A program made the translations under genes and the position numbers. Shown here piece by piece: positions 16,169-16,838 of a stretch of DNA of 16,838 nucleotides. The stretch spans positions 1 through 16,838 of the forward strand of contig CAZEPJ010000085.1 of assembly GCA_964514105.1 (NCBI GenBank). The letters are read 5' to 3'. Numbering within the stretch: position 1 is the first letter of the stretch; the number at the start of each line of letters is the position of its first letter. The notes under the pieces were generated by a model. That model was not told the DNA's origin. It ran no database searches and was given only the letters and a program-made list of their open reading frames with translations. This stretch comes from CAZEPJ01 sp964514105 (GTDB lineage: Bacteria; Desulfobacterota; Desulfocorpusculales; Desulfocorpusculum).

Positions 16169-16582
16169 CTATGATTGGGTGACGTCCGTCTTCCCGCCGC
16201 AGCGCGGACAGATCACCGTGAACTCCAGCCGGTGTCCCAGGACCCGGTAGCCCAGGGCCTCTCTGAGCGCCTGGGCCACTTGAGGCATGGGCGCCACGGG
16301 CGCGTCCTCCACCCGCCCGCACCGAACGCAGCGCATGTGGTAGTGATCGGTGATCGTCCCGTCGAACCGCTTCTGGTTCCCCGCCACTTCCAACTTCTGC
16401 ACCAGACCGCTTTCCGCCAGGATCTCCAAGTTGCGGTAGACCGTCCCCAGGCTGATGCGGGGCATGCGCTTGCGCACCAGCCGGTGGAGCTCGTCGGCCG
16501 TGGGATGAGACGCGCAACGGGTCAGCTCATCCAGGATGACCTGCCTCTGGCGGGTCATGATCAGATTGTTGGAGCTATGCAT
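16169..16582 (-). CDS. perR: Fur-family peroxide-responsive repressor PerR
   Basis: 137 residues. Winged-helix block SLGTVYRNLEIL (about 44-55), then the regulatory-site pattern R72-F-D74 with H80 and H82 (DHYHMRC) and D93, matching B. subtilis PerR D85/H91/H93/D104. This Asp is the feature that favours PerR over Fur. The structural zinc site has C85-x-x-C88 and a C-terminal CPRC. As known for PerR, metal-catalysed His oxidation by peroxide would release DNA. It leads the rbr-tpx-dfx-ftn-rub operon, and a perfect 19-bp palindrome lies 12 bp before its start, so autoregulation is likely. The ATG at 16582 has only a weak GGGA site; an ATG at 16558 is the alternative start. Confidence 0.94.
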   Translation of the reverse strand: MHSSNNLIMTRQRQVILDELTRCASHPTADELHRLVRKRMPRISLGTVYRNLEILAESGLVQKLEVAGNQKRFDGTITDHYHMRCVRCGRVEDAPVAPMPQVAQALREALGYRVLGHRLEFTVICPRCGGKTDVTQS

Positions 16583-16594
16583 CTGCGTCCCATG

Positions 16595-16613
16595 AATAGG
16601 AATTATTCCTATT
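16595..16613 (-). promoter_or_regulatory. Perfect 9-1-9 palindrome, probable PerR box
   Basis: AATAGGAAT-T-ATTCCTATT is a perfect inverted repeat of 9 bp around one central base, the 9-1-9 architecture of Fur-family operators. It is AT-rich in a GC-rich setting. It covers the predicted transcription start and the edge of the -10 of the perR promoter, an ideal repressor position. Confidence 0.85.
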
Positions 16614-16638
16614 TTAACCCGTTTGCGGGCCCGGTCAA
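16611..16638 (-). promoter_or_regulatory. Sigma70-like promoter of the PerR operon
   Basis: On the minus strand TTGACC (16633-16638) and TAAAAT (16611-16616) are 16 bp apart; each matches 5 of 6 consensus bases. The predicted start is near 16604, the centre of the palindrome, giving a leader of about 22 nt. Confidence 0.75.
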
Positions 16639-16677
16639 GGGGTGAGGGTGAGGTGGGTCGCCACAGTCGGACGGGCG

Positions 16678-16838
16678 TCAGCCCCTTGGAAGGTGGCAGG
16701 GGCCCCCGAGGAGTTGAAAGACCTCCACCTCCTCAGAGACGTTCTTGAGGGCGAACTTTCCCAGGGAAGCCAGCGGGAATTGTGGTTCATCCGGCAAATG
16801 AGTACGCTTGTTGATGGAGATGGTAAAGCCTGAGTTTG
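16678..16838 (-). CDS. C-terminal end of a class III adenylate/guanylate cyclase-like protein (5' end beyond the window)
   Basis: A minus-strand frame enters from the right edge and ends at TGA 16678-16680 after 52 codons. It reads SGFTISINKRTHLP..., then LASLGKFALKNVSEEVEVFQLLG. This matches the end of cyclase homology domains, where a G-x-x-IS segment is followed by 'LG...LKN(I/V)..PVxVF.L'. The catalytic metal and base residues lie outside the window, so activity, domain partners and substrate (ATP or GTP) cannot be judged. It lies upstream of perR on the same strand, 64 bp before the perR promoter/operator region ends, and is probably a separate transcription unit. The open plus-strand frame over the same bases has no recognisable content. 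Confidence 0.72.
   Translation of the reverse strand, partial: NSGFTISINKRTHLPDEPQFPLASLGKFALKNVSEEVEVFQLLGGPCHLPRG

Overview
This high-GC window reads as chromosomal DNA of an anaerobic or microaerophilic Desulfobacterota (deltaproteobacterial) organism. The clues are the reductive oxygen-defence set (desulfoferrodoxin, rubrerythrin, rubredoxin, flavodiiron protein, PerR), a HEAT-repeat protein of the DVU0298 type known from sulfate reducers, and an in-frame UGA that fits selenocysteine use. The exact lineage cannot be fixed from this sequence. I see no tRNA, rRNA, CRISPR array, transposase or phage gene. Almost everything is on the minus strand; only a two-gene unit at 8778-9507 is on the plus strand.

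Left block (35-6001, minus, transcribed right to left). A sigma70-like promoter at 6106-6133 leads a branched-chain-amino-acid-type ABC substrate-binding protein. It is followed by a URO-D-family protein, a shikimate kinase, a GrdB-like protein and a GspE/PilB-type secretion ATPase. The GrdB-like gene is the most interesting item. Read simply, it is two adjacent ORFs separated by one TGA (2687-2689). Read through, it is one 407-residue protein with a U-P-N-C motif and a strong hairpin starting 11 nt after the UGA. I annotate it as a selenoprotein.

Middle block (6285-9507). A GntR/FCD regulator, a cupin and a DapL-like aminotransferase form a probable minus-strand operon behind a promoter with an operator-like dyad. 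Diverging from it are two small plus-strand genes. One looks like a free-standing, degenerate version of the N2 domain of GspE-type ATPases. The other is a 61-residue four-cysteine protein.

Right block (9632-16613, minus). This is an oxygen-stress region. PerR, rubrerythrin, thiol peroxidase, desulfoferrodoxin, ferritin and rubredoxin are closely packed. They lie behind a clear promoter whose -10/start region is covered by a perfect 19-bp palindrome with the look of a PerR box. Further along are a YyaL/DUF255 thioredoxin-fold protein, a flavodiiron oxygen reductase and the HEAT-repeat protein. As a unit, superoxide is reduced by Dfx, peroxide by rubrerythrin and Tpx, oxygen by the flavodiiron protein, rubredoxin supplies electrons and ferritin stores iron. 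Two strong intercistronic hairpins, between tpx and dfx and between ferritin and rubredoxin, lack U-tracts and may tune expression within the operon.

The extreme right edge carries the last 52 codons of a class III nucleotide cyclase-like gene, also on the minus strand.
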